Shown: piece by piece, positions 11,946 to 23,056 of the stretch
Layout: each line of letters begins with the position of its first letter
How positions within the stretch are numbered: position 1 is the first letter of the stretch
Assembly: GCA_026075535.2 (NCBI GenBank)
Contig: AP026542.1
Span: 3,782,001-3,846,000 of the forward strand
From: Tricholoma matsutake
Lineage: Eukaryota; Basidiomycota; Agaricomycetes; Agaricales; Tricholomataceae
Reading direction: 5' to 3'
Length of the DNA stretch: 64,000 nt
Translations under genes and position numbers: made by a program
The notes under the pieces: model-generated
Told to the model about the DNA's origin: nothing
Seen by the model: the letters and a program-made list of their open reading frames with translations, nothing else
The model's database searches: none

Positions 11946-12356
11946 CACATACCCAAAACACCATGGAAAAGGGTATGGTGTTGCATGGGAATGGCAATCC
12001 CATCCCTGTACCCATGACTGGAAACACATGGTGTTACTTGTACCCATGCTGTGCCCTAGGGATTGCACATCATATAGGCCTGAGGTCCTTTATTTTTAGA
12101 TATTACATTTGGCATGTGCCCATATCATCCATGTTTTCTCGATGTCTCTCACTGTCACTCAATATAAATTTTCATGGTCAGAAATGTTTATTGAGGTAAA
12201 TCTAGAAAAAGTGCTAGAACTTGCATCATCTTGTTCTGTCTAGCTTGTAAATTGAGCCAATGTGTCAAAAATATTATTTTTCATAGGTTGATTGATAAAA
12301 TACATTACCAATAATCATTCTTGGTCACATCTGATCTAATTTTGACTGACTTGATA
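11946..12356. other. No gene; possible truncated hAT end then unassigned sequence
   Basis: 11946-12058 is rich in CCATGG/ACCCATG motifs and ends ACCCATGCTGTGCCCTA. This resembles the right subterminal part of the hAT-like element ending at 28924 (ACCCATGCTACACCCTA), so it may be a truncated relative. 12059-12356 is AT-rich with no recognisable feature. Confidence 0.4.
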
Positions 12357-12445
12357 TGGTGCAGGTCACCTAGTCACCACTACTTTTGTACAGCCAAAAC
12401 TCCACCTTCAAAAATCCTTATTTTTCTTATCCCTTTAGCCAAAAT

Positions 12446-13147
12446 TGTCAAGAACTGTTCCTCATCCAATTGGAACCCGCATCCATCCAACACTTTTCTG
12501 CAGCTCGAATCCAACATTCACCAACTCCTCCCATTTTCACTCCCGGCCGCCTTGCACTGCCCACACTGCTGTGCACCAGGCCGCCTTCCCAAGGCTGCCA
12601 TCTCTTTTGCAAATTCAACTATGGACTCCTGTGCAGCCCCCGCTAAGTAATTTATTTATGCAGTCAAGACACTGCTGCAGTTACTGAGACATTCTGCTCT
12701 GATTCCAGACTCTAGTATTTAAATTTTAAGCTTACTTAGTTTTGACTTGTATTCCTCAGTTCATATATCGACATAGACTTGACAAAGCCCCAACTTTAAC
12801 CTGCCAATCTAAATCTCATTCTACTCCTACCTCTGTCCTCTAAGAGTCTGAACTTCATTCGACTCAACCTCTAGTTCTCCCTCCAAAGCTTTGGTCTCAT
12901 CCAAACTTAACCCAAGTCCCTCCATACTCCTTCCCTGCATTACCCACACTTTCCCGCTCCTACCTCCAAACCTTTGTGTCAAAATTAGGACACCAGATGA
13001 GGTGAAGGGCACAGCTTCTTATAAGCTGAAGCTGAGTCCTTTCTGTTCCCCTTTCACAGGATCTGCTACGACCTGACAACTTTCCATTATTGATATCTGC
13101 AGGGTCCAACCAGATTCTGACATGCACTTCTGGATCAGTTCTTAACA
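12446..13147 (+). repeat. 5' LTR of gypsy B
   Basis: A 702-bp LTR related along its whole length to 29050-29766. The terminal inverted nucleotides are TGT...ACA. The copies differ by many transitions and some indels, so the insertion is not recent. Confidence 0.9.
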
Positions 13148-13474
13148 GCATATACAAACTCACACTTCACTTGTCTCATTCCTCTCTATGACTCCTACTG
13201 AGACCTGCCAGCACACAACCAGAAATTCCCAACATGCCAGCACTATTCCTGGGATCTCTACAATTCAGCAATCCACTCTTCCTGACCCTTGACCCATCAC
13301 TACTTTTGGAGTATCTTCCAGACCCTCAAACATCTTCCAACAAATTGGCTCAGGAGCCCCCTCAATCAGTGCTAATCTCATGTCTCCCCGCACCCTTCCA
13401 CCAACCTGGAAGGTTTTCAACCAACAACTCCCCTTGAGTACATAGGGGGCACCAACCAGCCTGAACACTTCAGG

Positions 13475-14557
13475 TTGGAAGATCCTGGTCTAGAGGACAG
13501 ACCTCCCAGCAGACCTAATGACCCTAGTAGTCCTGACAGCCCTGGGGGTGACCCCAATCCCAATGATCCAGATAATCAACCTCCCAAGGTGGAAAACCCT
13601 GATCCAGGGGATAGGTTCATAGATGTCCTTTACAACCTCTCAGAGAGTATCTGCACCCTTCATCAGAATAATGCACCCAAGACCAGAAATCAAAGTTTGC
13701 AACCCCGACACTTTCAATGGCACCAATCCAAAGAAACTTAGAGACTTCCTAGTCTCCTGCAATCTTCATTTCTGCAAGCATCCACACATATTTTCCTCTG
13801 ATGAGAAAAAGATCATATTTATCTGTTCTTATCTTAAGGGATCAGCTCTCAGTTGGTTTGAGCCTGGTCTTAATGATCCAACAGATTACACACACTGGAT
13901 GCCTTCCTTGCCAAGCTCAAAAGCAACTTTTGCCCGCATGACCCAGTCAGAGATGCGGAAAAAGCTCTCTCTGACTTAGCAGTAAAGAAAGGTGGTTGAA
14001 TCACAAAGTATAATGTTGATTTCTGGGAATTAGCTTCTAGAGTCAACTGGAATGAAGCTGCCCTTTGTGTCTGATATTTCCATGGTCTTCCACTCTGACT
14101 TCACATAGAAGTTCTTCAGGGTGGTAAACCTGATACTCTTGCAGAACTGCGCTTGAAAGTGCAGGACAGCGACGACATCTACTGGATGCAAGCAGATGAA
14201 TCCCACCTTAAAATGAAGAATTCCAGTAACTTTACTAACCCTGGTCAGAAGGACACTTCCAAAAGCCCTTCTCCGTCTACCAACCAATCCTCTTCAAACT
14301 CCATCCATGGCAACACCTCCAACCAGCAGTCTGCTGCAACAAAGAACACTCCCTGGGACAAGCCCAAGTCATACATCTCCAATAAGTTGGGGAAGAATGG
14401 CAAGCTTACTGGGGAAGAACAAGAATGTCGCATGAGAGAATGACTTTGTCTCTACTGCAGGGAGGAAGGGCATGTAGCAGGAAACTGCCCAAAATCCAAA
14501 GGTGCAAAAGCCTGTGCTTCCGCTGTCCTTTCTGACACTGCAGACTCAGAAAAATAG
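13475..14557 (+). pseudogene. gag: gag of gypsy B
   Basis: A Pro/Asp/Asn-rich N-terminus (MEDPGLEDRPPSRPND...) shifts frame near 13690 into a capsid-type region (VCNPDTFNGTNPKKLRDFLV, YLKGSALSWFEPGLND). After further frameshifts comes a zinc knuckle LCLYCREEGHVAGNC at about 14449-14490. The family protein packages element RNA. Frameshifts and stops (for example near 13999 and 14443) make it non-functional. The region from the LTR end at 13148 to 13474 is leader without a recognised primer-binding site. Confidence 0.82.
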
Positions 14558-14607
14558 TCTGCAACCCTCAGGAAATAGCCATTGGGGCTGGGGGTTGTGT
14601 TGACCTT

Positions 14608-17078
14608 ACCCATTTGGCTGCCTATGTTCATCTCAACATGTCTGCTCTTTCCAACCCTGACTTCCTCACCATCTTTTTAACCATTCCCAACTATTCTGCT
14701 CCTGTGCGAACCATTATTGACTCTGGCTCCTCCCATTGTTTCCTTGACTCCTCTTTCATGTTGGATAACCAACTTATCACGGAATCCATTAACCCAATCA
14801 GATTACGACTCTTTGATGGATCTTGCAACTCCACCATAACTCAAGTCATCAAACTCCCAGTCACCTTCCCTACTGGTGAAGTGTTCAATCTGTCATTCTA
14901 TGTAACCTCACTCAACTCTTCCTGTTCCGCCATACTTGGTCATAACTGGCTGAAGCAATACAATCCATTGATTGACTGGTCTTCAAGCCAAATTGCTTTC
15001 TGCTCTGCAGTTCATAGAGGTCCAGCACCTTTGATGTCACCCATGTCCCTGAACCTTCCAGTAGAAACCCCTGATGTACCCACACCTTCAGAACCCCCCA
15101 TTCCACCTAAGTTTACCCCTCCTGACATTTCATTCATCAATGCTGCTGCTTATGCATGTGCTAGCAAACTTCTGGGGGCAGTAGCCTTCCAGATGACCTT
15201 TGCACCAGAAGGATTATCTGCCCGCTCTGCTCAATCCTCAAACCTGGCAGATCTTTCTGACATTCCCGCTAAGTATCATGAATTTGCTGATGTCTTTAAT
15301 AAGACTAAAGTAGATACCCTCCACATTGCCCTTACGACCTCAAGATAGAGACAGAAGATAACACTCCCCCTCCTCCAGGTTGCATGTACACACACTCTCC
15401 CTCTGAGTTAGAAGCCTTACAAGTTTTCATTGACAAGAACATCCGCTCAGGTTTCATCCGCCCCTCCAAATCACTGCACGGCGCTCCAATTCTCTTCATT
15501 AAGAAAAAGGATGGAAGCCTTCAACTGTGTGTCGACTACCAAGTGCTCAACCATCTCACGAAGAAGGACCGCTACCTGCTTCCACTCATTTCTGACCTGC
15601 TTGACTCTCCCAGAAAAGCCCACTTGTTTACCAAGATAGATTTGCAGCATGCCTATCACTTAGTCTGCATCGTGGATGGTGACAAATGGAAAACTACTTT
15701 CCGCACCCGCTATGGATCCTTTGAGTGGTTGGTGGTTCCATTTGGCCTCACTAATGCACCCGCAGCCTTCCAGCAGTTTATGAATGACATCTTCAGCGAC
15801 ATGCTGGATGTCTGTGTCATTGTCTACCTCAACAACATCCTGATCTACTCCAATGACAAATTGCAGCATGGAGCTCACATCAAGGAAGTTCTTCAGAGAC
15901 TCCAGAAGAATGGACTTTATGCTTGACCTCAGAAATGTGAGTTCCACAAAGACACCATTGAATATCTAGGTTTCATCGTTTCACCGGATGGACTGCAGAT
16001 GTCCAAGGATAAAGTCAAAACTGTGCTCGACTGGCCTGAGCCTAGGAAAGTCAAGGATATACAATCCTTCTTAGGCTTTTACAACTTTTACCACCATTTC
16101 ATCAACAGCTACTCAGACATTGTCATTCCACTCACCCGCTTGACATGGAAATCCACACCCTGGGACTTCAACAAGAAGTGCTGTGACACTTTTGAAAAGC
16201 TCAAATAAGAATTCACCCATGCTCCCATCTTAACTCAATGGGTACCTGACTCCCAAATGGTACTCGAAACTGATGCTTCCAATTATGCCCTGGCAGCTAT
16301 CCTCTCGGTCTACACAGCGGATGGTGAAATTTATCCTGTCACTTTCCATTCCTGCTCCTTCAACCCTGCTGAATTAAATTATGATACACATGATAAGGAA
16401 CTTCTGGCCATTTTCGAAGCTTTCAAGCATTGGCAGCAATACTTTGAGGGTTCGGCAAACCCAATCAATGTAGTCATGGACCACAAAAACCTTGAGTACT
16501 TCAGCACCACTAAATTACTCACCTGCCACCAAGCCAGATGGTCTGAGTATCTTTCACATTTCAATCTGGTTATCTGCTTCCGCCCCAGAGAATTAGGGGC
16601 CAAGCCAGACACGCTCACAAGATGTTGGGATGTCTACTGCAAAGGGGGAAATAGCAACTTCGCCTCCATAAACCTGGCCAATTTCCGACCTGTATTCACA
16701 CAGGAACAACTTACCTCTTCTCTTCATGCCACCTACCTTGCAACGCCTGTCATCCAACAAGCAGTAATCATGGATGTCAAGAAACTTCACAACAACATCT
16801 GCACCTCCCTACCCCTCGACCCACTATCATCTGCACACCTTCCAACACCTACTGACCCAAATTGGACTATAGACAAAGCAGGATTACTCCGCCATTTTGA
16901 CTGGATCTACATTCCGGATGTTGTGGATCTTTGTCTCAAGGTCCTGCAATACAAACACAATCACATTCTCTCTGGCCACTTCGGACAAAACAAAACCCAG
17001 CAGCTCATCCACTGAGAATATGTCTGGCCAAACCTCCACACATTTGTCCAGGAATTCTGCAAGTCCTGTACCACTTGC
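14608..17078 (+). pseudogene. pol: pol of gypsy B, first part (protease, RT, RNase H, integrase zinc finger)
   Basis: The protease shows TIIDSGSSHCFLDSSF (about 14713-14760). A frameshift near 15340 leads to [22 protein letters not shown], then [20 protein letters not shown]. The active site is YLNN instead of YLDD at about 15824-15835. A TGA at about 15925 (ARPQ expected) precedes the thumb region; RNase H follows (LETDASNYALAAIL, VMDHKNLEYFSTTK). The integrase zinc finger begins with HILSGHFG and is cut at CKSCTTC by the family A insertion; its last codons resume at 23057. Confidence 0.88.
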
Positions 17079-17444
17079 TATAAGGGCAACCTAAGCCTCT
17101 AGCAAAGGGAAATCCGAAGAGAAAACTCTAAGGATCCCCTTGCTGATGCCCAGTATATGTGAAGACGACAAAAATCAAATATAACCTAAAAATAGAAAAA
17201 GGCAGAGATAGGCAGATCAAGGCCGCCGAATGACATCATACCAAGGGGTATGTGTCGGAAGGGGTACTCCGCCTCTAAATATAAAAGTGTCAACATATAC
17301 AAACATGATAGCAAGGGAAAATTAGTAATAAAATCCGGAAAAATCATAGAAAATGAAGAATAGAAGGAAATGAGGTGGGGAAAAATATGGGAGGAACATA
17401 AAAAATAGGAAAAACACACAGGGCACCCCCCTAGTCCCCTTACA
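17079..17444 (-). repeat. 3' LTR of young family A copy (60-bp shorter)
   Basis: 366 bp, against 426 bp for the 5' LTR. It lacks one of two direct repeats containing GCAAAGGGAAATCCGAAG together with the segment between them. The polypurine tract abuts it (complement of 17445-17458, AGAGAGGGGGTGA). Confidence 0.93.
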
Positions 17445-17479
17445 TCACCCCCTCTCTAAGATGCATCGCCCCGATGCAT

Positions 17480-19297
17480 TCAAAATCGTATACGACCAAA
17501 GTCCGTGACTTGAATGCGACGCGGTGCAGCAGTGTGCTGTTGGTGGAATTCCTTGATTAACCGAGGGGCATTTACGTCAGACTCTTTGACCCATGAGTTC
17601 TCCTCATACCCATAACCCTTCCAATGTACCAAATACTGGAGTTTTCCTCGACGCAAACGGCTGTCCAAGATTGACTCGACTTCATATTGGGGTTCTCCCT
17701 CGATCACTGTAGGTGGTGGTGGTGGGTGTGAATGGCGTCCCGGGAATGGATCTGGGGGAGCTGGAAGTAATTTGACGACATGGAAGACGGGATGGAGTCT
17801 GGACATGGAGGCTGGGAGGCATAGACGATAGGCATGTGTTCCAACGCACTTGACAATGGGGAAAGGTCCCAAGAAGCAGTGAGCGAGTTTCTTGGATGGA
17901 CGTGTAGTGGAGATGTCACTGGAGTCAAGATAAACTCGATCACCAACCTTGTACTGAGGGGTTGGGGAGTGGTGTTGGTTGTAAAATCGCGCCATGTCAT
18001 CCTTCGCCTTTGCTAAGGCTGCCCTTGCCTCCTCCAAGCTATCCCTCATGCATTCTGTGAACTCATTCACTGTCTTGATGTGTGAGGGAGTTTGGCGAGG
18101 TTCAAATCCCATGCATGGATGTTGTCCAGTGTCTAAGAGGAAAGGGGTCTGTTGAGTGGAAGCATGGACATGGTTGTTGTACCTGAACTCAGCCAAAGGA
18201 AGGAGATCATCCCAATCATCCTGGCGTTCATTGACAAAGAGGCGGATGTACTGCTCCAGTTCCTGGTTGACTCGCTCCGTCTGGCCATCAGTTTGTGGGT
18301 GATAAGCAGTTGAAGCGAGGAGTTTGATCCCCAGGAGTCGGTACAGCTCACGAGTGAACTCTGCCATGAACTGAGGGCCACGATCCGAGAGGAAGGCACC
18401 AGGAAGTCCATGTAATTTCCACACGTGGTGGAGGTAGAGTCGAGCGGCACCTAGGGCACTGACAGTGGTGTGAGTGGGAATGAAGTGAGCACATTTTCCC
18501 ACTGAGTCAACTGTGCACATCACCGCATCAAACCCATTTGACTCTGGCAATTCCACCACAAAGTCGACGCTGACGACATCCCAACGACTCTCTGGAACAG
18601 GAAGAGGGTGTAGCTCACCAATAGGCTTGCGACGAGGGACCTTGGTGCGTAAGCAAAGGTCACAAGTGCGACAATACTGACCAATGAGCCATGACATTTG
18701 TGGCCACCAATAGTTCCGTGAGGTGAGCTCCAAGGTCTTCCAGCATCCGGGGTGGCCAGCAATCTGTGAGTCATGGTGTTGGGATATGATGCGCTGGCGA
18801 AGGTCTGGGTCATTGGGAACATAGATGCGATCCCTGAAATACAACAAGTCCTCCTTTTCAGCCCACTCTGCCGCACGTAAGGAAAGGGTCGATCCCTTCC
18901 TCAGTTTTTTAACAGCTCGGGCAACAACATCCTCATGTAAACCGCTCTGGTTTGCGCAACAAATGTCACGTAGGATGTCCTGCTCCTCACCCTGGGGTAC
19001 GATGCCTTTGAACAGGTCTGGCTGCAACAGCACAATGTTTTGGTTGTCACCACTGCCATCCCCATGGTCTGCACGTCGGGATAGGGCATCGGTCTTCCCC
19101 ATGCTGCGACCCGGACGGTGGTGCAAGGAGAAGTTGAATCTAGATAGATACAGGGACCAATGAGCTTGACAACGGTTCAATTTCTTGGCTGTCATGAAGT
19201 ACTCGAGGTTCTTGTGATCCGTCCAAATTTCCACCTTGTGTTGGGCACCCTCGAGGAAATGTCGCCACTCCTCAAGCGCACGCATTATCGCCAACAT
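17480..19297 (-). CDS. pol: Pol C-terminal part: RNase H end, integrase, chromodomain
   Basis: A 605-codon open frame in the same frame as the protease-RT ORF. It starts inside RNase H (EEWRHFLEG, EIWTDHKNLEYF). The integrase HHCC zinc finger lies at residues about 174-215 (HHDSQIAGHPG...YCRTCDLC). Catalytic Asp is at residue 245 (VVSVDFVVELP), the second Asp is in FLSDRGPQF, and the Glu is in [22 protein letters not shown]-type module (FLGPFPIVKCVGTHAYRLCL) and a chromodomain (EVESILDSRLRRGKLQYLVH, WKGYGYEENSWV) follow. The chromodomain is thought to guide integration to marked chromatin. The ORF is complete at its 3' end; only upstream TGA stops prevent a full Pol. Confidence 0.93.
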   Translation of the reverse strand: MLAIMRALEEWRHFLEGAQHKVEIWTDHKNLEYFMTAKKLNRCQAHWSLYLSRFNFSLHHRPGRSMGKTDALSRRADHGDGSGDNQNIVLLQPDLFKGIVPQGEEQDILRDICCANQSGLHEDVVARAVKKLRKGSTLSLRAAEWAEKEDLLYFRDRIYVPNDPDLRQRIISQHHDSQIAGHPGCWKTLELTSRNYWWPQMSWLIGQYCRTCDLCLRTKVPRRKPIGELHPLPVPESRWDVVSVDFVVELPESNGFDAVMCTVDSVGKCAHFIPTHTTVSALGAARLYLHHVWKLHGLPGAFLSDRGPQFMAEFTRELYRLLGIKLLASTAYHPQTDGQTERVNQELEQYIRLFVNERQDDWDDLLPLAEFRYNNHVHASTQQTPFLLDTGQHPCMGFEPRQTPSHIKTVNEFTECMRDSLEEARAALAKAKDDMARFYNQHHSPTPQYKVGDRVYLDSSDISTTRPSKKLAHCFLGPFPIVKCVGTHAYRLCLPASMSRLHPVFHVVKLLPAPPDPFPGRHSHPPPPPTVIEGEPQYEVESILDSRLRRGKLQYLVHWKGYGYEENSWVKESDVNAPRLIKEFHQQHTAAPRRIQVTDFGRIRF

Positions 19298-19321
19298 CTT
19301 CTTGTCATGGATCTTGTAGTT

Positions 19322-19558
19322 TCACTCTACAGCACTAAGGCTTTTGGAGTAGAATGCAACAGGATGCCACTTCTGGTCCTCCGGAGACTGCTGAGACAAC
19401 ACAGCACCCGTCGCAAAGTCAGAACTGTCGGCTTCTACACGAAAAGGATGCAAATCGTCAGCAAAGGTAAGGATCGGAGCAGAAGTGACCATGTCCTTAA
19501 GCTTTTCGAACGCCTCCTGTTGTGCATTATCCCACCTCCATACCTCCTTTCCTGTCAA
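19322..19558 (-). pseudogene. Pol middle fragment between two TGA stops (RNase H start)
   Basis: A 78-codon in-frame segment linking the two large pol ORFs: WRWDNAQQEAFEKLKDMVTS, then the first RNase H Asp in VEADSSDFATGAVL. It is bounded by TGA at about 19567 (SHHA-stop-PLFDL) and about 19320 (AVE-stop-NYKIHD). Both read CGA-like Arg positions in relatives, so two point changes separate this copy from an open pol. Confidence 0.88.
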
Positions 19559-19570
19559 GTCAAACAGTGG

Positions 19571-21343
19571 TCATGCATGATGTGAGAAATCCTTGATAAA
19601 ACGCCAATAAAAATTGATGAAGCCCAGGAAAGACTGCACCTCCTTCTTGTTCGTGGGTGTCGGCCAAGCTGTGACCCCGTTTACCTTGATAGGATCCATC
19701 TCCACTTGACCCTCCGAGATAATCAGGCCGAGGTACTCGATCTTGGTCCTTTCAAACTCGCATTTGTCCTGATGAAGGTAGAGTTTGTACCATCGAAGTC
19801 GCTCTAGGACGAGGCGCATGATGCGACGGTGCTCTTCAACCGTGCGAGTGAAGATGAGGATGTCATCGAGATAGATGCAGACAACGCCTTCGAGGATGAG
19901 GTCATGGAAGATGTCGTTCATCATGGTCTGAAAGGTGGCAGGGCTATTAGTAAGGCCAAAGAACATGACAAGCGGTTCAAAAAGACCACGGTTGGTACGA
20001 AAGGCTGCCTTCCACTCATCTCCCTCCTTTATCCTCACATTATTATAGCCCCAATGGACATCGAGCTTGGTGAAGTATCGGGCTCCATGGAGCTGGTTTA
20101 CGAGTTCGGAGATGAGGGGTAGTGGGTAGCGATTTTTGACCGTGATGTTGTTGAGTCTTCTGTAGTCTTGAACCGGTCGAAGTGAGCCATCCTTCTTCTT
20201 GACAAAGAAAAAGGGAGAGGCCATGGGTGACTTCGATGGTCGAATACGTCCAGAGGCCAGGTGCTCGTCGATGAACTGGTCAAGCTGCCGTTGTTCTTCC
20301 AGAGAGAGAGGATAGACCTTGCAGGATGAAGGGGTTGCGCTGGGGGTGAGTTCGATCGCGTGATCCCATGGCTTACGTGCAGGAAGAGAGTCGAATGACT
20401 CCTTGGAGAACACGTCTTCAAACTCATGGAGATGAGGGAGTAAGGAGTTAGTAGAGGATTTAGCAGCGTTGTTTTTGTGGAAGGCCTCGGCGAGGCATTG
20501 GGATATGTTCGATGTGGCACACACCTCATGCGATGAGCAAATTGCAGTGTAGAAGATCCGATCACCCTCCTCCACTTCCTCTGGGTCCTCATCATCATCA
20601 TCCGAGTCCGGCATTAGATCAGGAACCCCTTCCAATTCCACTTCAGGTATAGGCAGGGGTCCAGCATGACACTTCTGAGTTCGTCGTATTGCCGCCTTCT
20701 GTCCACGATGTTCTTGCCTGGCTTCTGTGAAACACGTCCGACAGCGGGATGGACATCGGCTCATGGTAACCTCCCCGGTGCGCCAGTCAACCTCTGGGTT
20801 ATGGTCTCGAAGCCATGGATATCCCAAAATTGCCTTTTGCTTTCCTAATTGAGTGACAGCAAAAAGGGCACGCTCACTATGATCTTTGTAACGGAGAGCC
20901 AGGTCTGCAACCTCTCGGATGGCACCAGCTTCATTTGGGGATCCATCCACGTTATATACAGGTATCAGACGTGAGAGTGAGCGAGTATTTAGACGATGTT
21001 GTTGTACCAGATGGGAATCGATGAAGAGACCAGTTGCACCAGAGTCCAGGAGCGCAGAGACACCGAGTATCTGTCCAGTGTCGGTCGTCTGCAGTTCGAT
21101 GGCTAGGTTTAAGGAATGTGCAGAGGGAGTGGATGCCACAATATACTTGCGTGGTAGTTTATGCTCCCATGATTTAATTTTGGGACGTGGAGTAGAAGGA
21201 GAGATGGGGAGAGCAGGTACGTCTTTAGCCAACTTCAAAGGGTCAGAGAGGGGAGCAGTCACAGAAATGGATTCATTCTCCGGGGATTCAACTGACAAGA
21301 CTTCAAAGCGGTTATGGACAGGCAGTGAGGGCGTACAATTCAC
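19571..21343 (-). CDS. pol: Pol N-terminal part: aspartic protease and reverse transcriptase
   Basis: A 590-codon frame. A gag-proximal linker precedes the protease active site SALLDSGATGLFIDSHLV and the flap-side region QKAILGYPWLRDHNPEVDW. RT follows: [40 protein letters not shown], then VVCIYLDDILIFTRTVEEH with an intact YLDD, and SFLGFINFYWRFIKDFSHHA at the end. The frame overlaps the end of gag at 21340 in the -1 register (gag TGA shares bases with a GTG codon), so -1 frameshifting is a likely mode of expression. No ATG is present; the ORF start at 21343 is only the first non-stop alternative codon. Confidence 0.93.
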   Translation of the reverse strand: MNCTPSLPVHNRFEVLSVESPENESISVTAPLSDPLKLAKDVPALPISPSTPRPKIKSWEHKLPRKYIVASTPSAHSLNLAIELQTTDTGQILGVSALLDSGATGLFIDSHLVQQHRLNTRSLSRLIPVYNVDGSPNEAGAIREVADLALRYKDHSERALFAVTQLGKQKAILGYPWLRDHNPEVDWRTGEVTMSRCPSRCRTCFTEARQEHRGQKAAIRRTQKCHAGPLPIPEVELEGVPDLMPDSDDDDEDPEEVEEGDRIFYTAICSSHEVCATSNISQCLAEAFHKNNAAKSSTNSLLPHLHEFEDVFSKESFDSLPARKPWDHAIELTPSATPSSCKVYPLSLEEQRQLDQFIDEHLASGRIRPSKSPMASPFFFVKKKDGSLRPVQDYRRLNNITVKNRYPLPLISELVNQLHGARYFTKLDVHWGYNNVRIKEGDEWKAAFRTNRGLFEPLVMFFGLTNSPATFQTMMNDIFHDLILEGVVCIYLDDILIFTRTVEEHRRIMRLVLERLRWYKLYLHQDKCEFERTKIEYLGLIISEGQVEMDPIKVNGVTAWPTPTNKKEVQSFLGFINFYWRFIKDFSHHA

Positions 21344-22459
21344 TCGCTGCGAATAGGAAAATCCTGCTCCTCTACAACTTCCAGCTTAACCTCCTCTGCA
21401 ACTTGATCCTTCGCTTCCTCAACATCTACAAGCGCCAACAAATCTTGCAGGAGTTCATCTCGTCCCTCGGGGGTGAGCATGCGGATATCCTGACGATGGG
21501 GACACGCTCCAGCCCTGTGTCCAGGTTCCCCACAACGGTAGCAGAGATCCAACTTACGTGCATGGCTGCGGGCTGCATCAACATCCATTGGTACCGGGAC
21601 ATTGACGGCTGGTGTGGGAGTTTGACGAACAGGAATGGGGTTAGGGCGGGGAAGGCTTCGATTGAAGGTGTAGGGTGTATGAGTGGTAGTTGGAGCACAG
21701 AATGCAGCATTAAAGCTGCATTTGTGAGTCGATTCTCGTCACAGAGTGAAGCAGCTTCATACCAAGCAAGGATATCATCGTCCACTGGGCGCCCTTCCAA
21801 CATCTGTGCAATCTGGTCCTGAATTTCTTGGTTGAGCCCCCATCAGAACTTCACCACCACTGGTAACCCACTCCCATATCCTGCCATGTCCACCAAATCC
21901 TTGAACTCATCGATATAGTCGTCCACGGATCGATGTTCCTGGTGGTAAGCGGATGACTCAAGTCGTGTCACTGCTCGGTGGTGTTCATTGAGGGGGCAGA
22001 AGTGGCGTATGAACTCAGCTCGAAAGTCACCCCAAGTGGAGAAAGGTAGAGAACCGAGTTCCTTAGTTTGACGTAGGATACGGTCCACATAGAGATAGGC
22101 GCGTTCAGATTTCATGTATGTGAAGGCCCAATAAATTTTTGCAGCCTCATCGACGACTTGATGCGACTGGAGACTAATGTATAACTCACAGGAATTAAGG
22201 AATGCACGTCCCTGCACACGTGCACCATTAAATTTGGCGGGGGGGGGGACGGTTTGATCTGGGCACGTTCCTTAGTGGACGTGTTTGGCGAAACGTCGTT
22301 GTTGGGTGCGCTTGGAGTCGTAAAGGGGGAACTATTGGTCGTAGGGTTAGCCTGGAGGGTCCTAACGAAGTTTTCAATCGTAGATTTAAGCGAGTCAATT
22401 TGCACGCACATTCCGGAAATGTCGCTTTCAAGCGCATTGAAGCGTTCTGATGCGTCCAT
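21340..22459 (-). pseudogene. gag: gag of young family A copy
   Basis: The ATG at 22459 opens MDASERFNALESDISGMCVQ, a likely coiled coil. The frame is lost in a G/C homopolymer run at 22239-22248 and continues as GRAFLNSCELYISLQSHQVV and DDYIDEFKDLVDMAGYGSG (retrotransposon gag domain). A TGA at about 21846 (KF-stop-WG) and a 1-nt deletion near 21717 relative to the old copy follow. The last ORF has the zinc knuckle LCYRCGEPGHRAGACPHRQ. Three lesions mean this copy would need helper Gag. Confidence 0.88.
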
Positions 22460-22625
22460 GTCGCTAGGGAGCGTGTTTGGCGAAAATGGCGGCGTAATAA
22501 AGGCGAGAGTATCTGGAACAGTGTGTAGGGACTCTGTGGAGCTTTGGGAAGCATCGTCCAGTCCGTACCTGCCTATCTTGGGCAGCGCGTTCGCGATTTT
22601 CGGGCCTTAGGGGAGAGTTTTCTAC

Positions 22626-23051
22626 TATAAGGGCAACCTAAGCCTCTAGCAAAGGGAAATCCGAAGTTAAAATTATGCTACATAATACAGGGATTGGGGG
22701 CGCACCTAGCAAAGGGAAATCCGAAGAGAAAACTCTAAGGATCCCCTTGCTGATGCCCAGTATATGTGAAGACGACAAAAATCAAATATAACCTAAAAAT
22801 AGAAAAAGGCAGAGATAGGCAGATCAAGGCCGCCGAATGACATCATACCAAGGGGTATGTGTCGGAAGGGGTACTCCGCCTCTAAATATAAAAGTGTCAA
22901 CATATACAAACATGATAGCAAGGGAAAATTAGTAATAAAATCCGGAAAAATCATAGAAAATGAAGAATAGAAGGAAATGAGGTGGGGAAAAATATGGGAC
23001 AAACATAAAAAATAGGAAAAACACACAGGGCACCCCCCTAGTCCCCTTACA
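22626..23051 (-). repeat. 5' LTR of young family A copy (426 bp)
   Basis: Full-length LTR with both internal direct repeats. From memory, 426 bp equals the LTR length reported for marY1 of Tricholoma matsutake; I have not verified this. Confidence 0.93.
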
Positions 23052-23056
23052 CTTGC

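Larger units (their letters stand above)
17079..23051 (-). mobile_element. Young Ty3/gypsy copy, family A
   Basis: A 5973-bp element flanked by CTTGC at 17074-17078 and 23052-23056, inserted exactly inside the integrase zinc-finger codons of gypsy B. LTRs are 22626-23051 (5') and 17079-17444 (3'). Apart from one 60-bp length difference I see only two mismatches between them. The pol frame is interrupted only by two TGA codons. CpG is abundant, unlike the old copy. LTR termini are TGTAAGGG...CCCTTATA. Confidence 0.95.

Noticed and set aside
19160..22610. Several plus-strand ORFs of 90-165 codons
   Set aside because: Antisense shadows of the gypsy A pol and gag on the minus strand.
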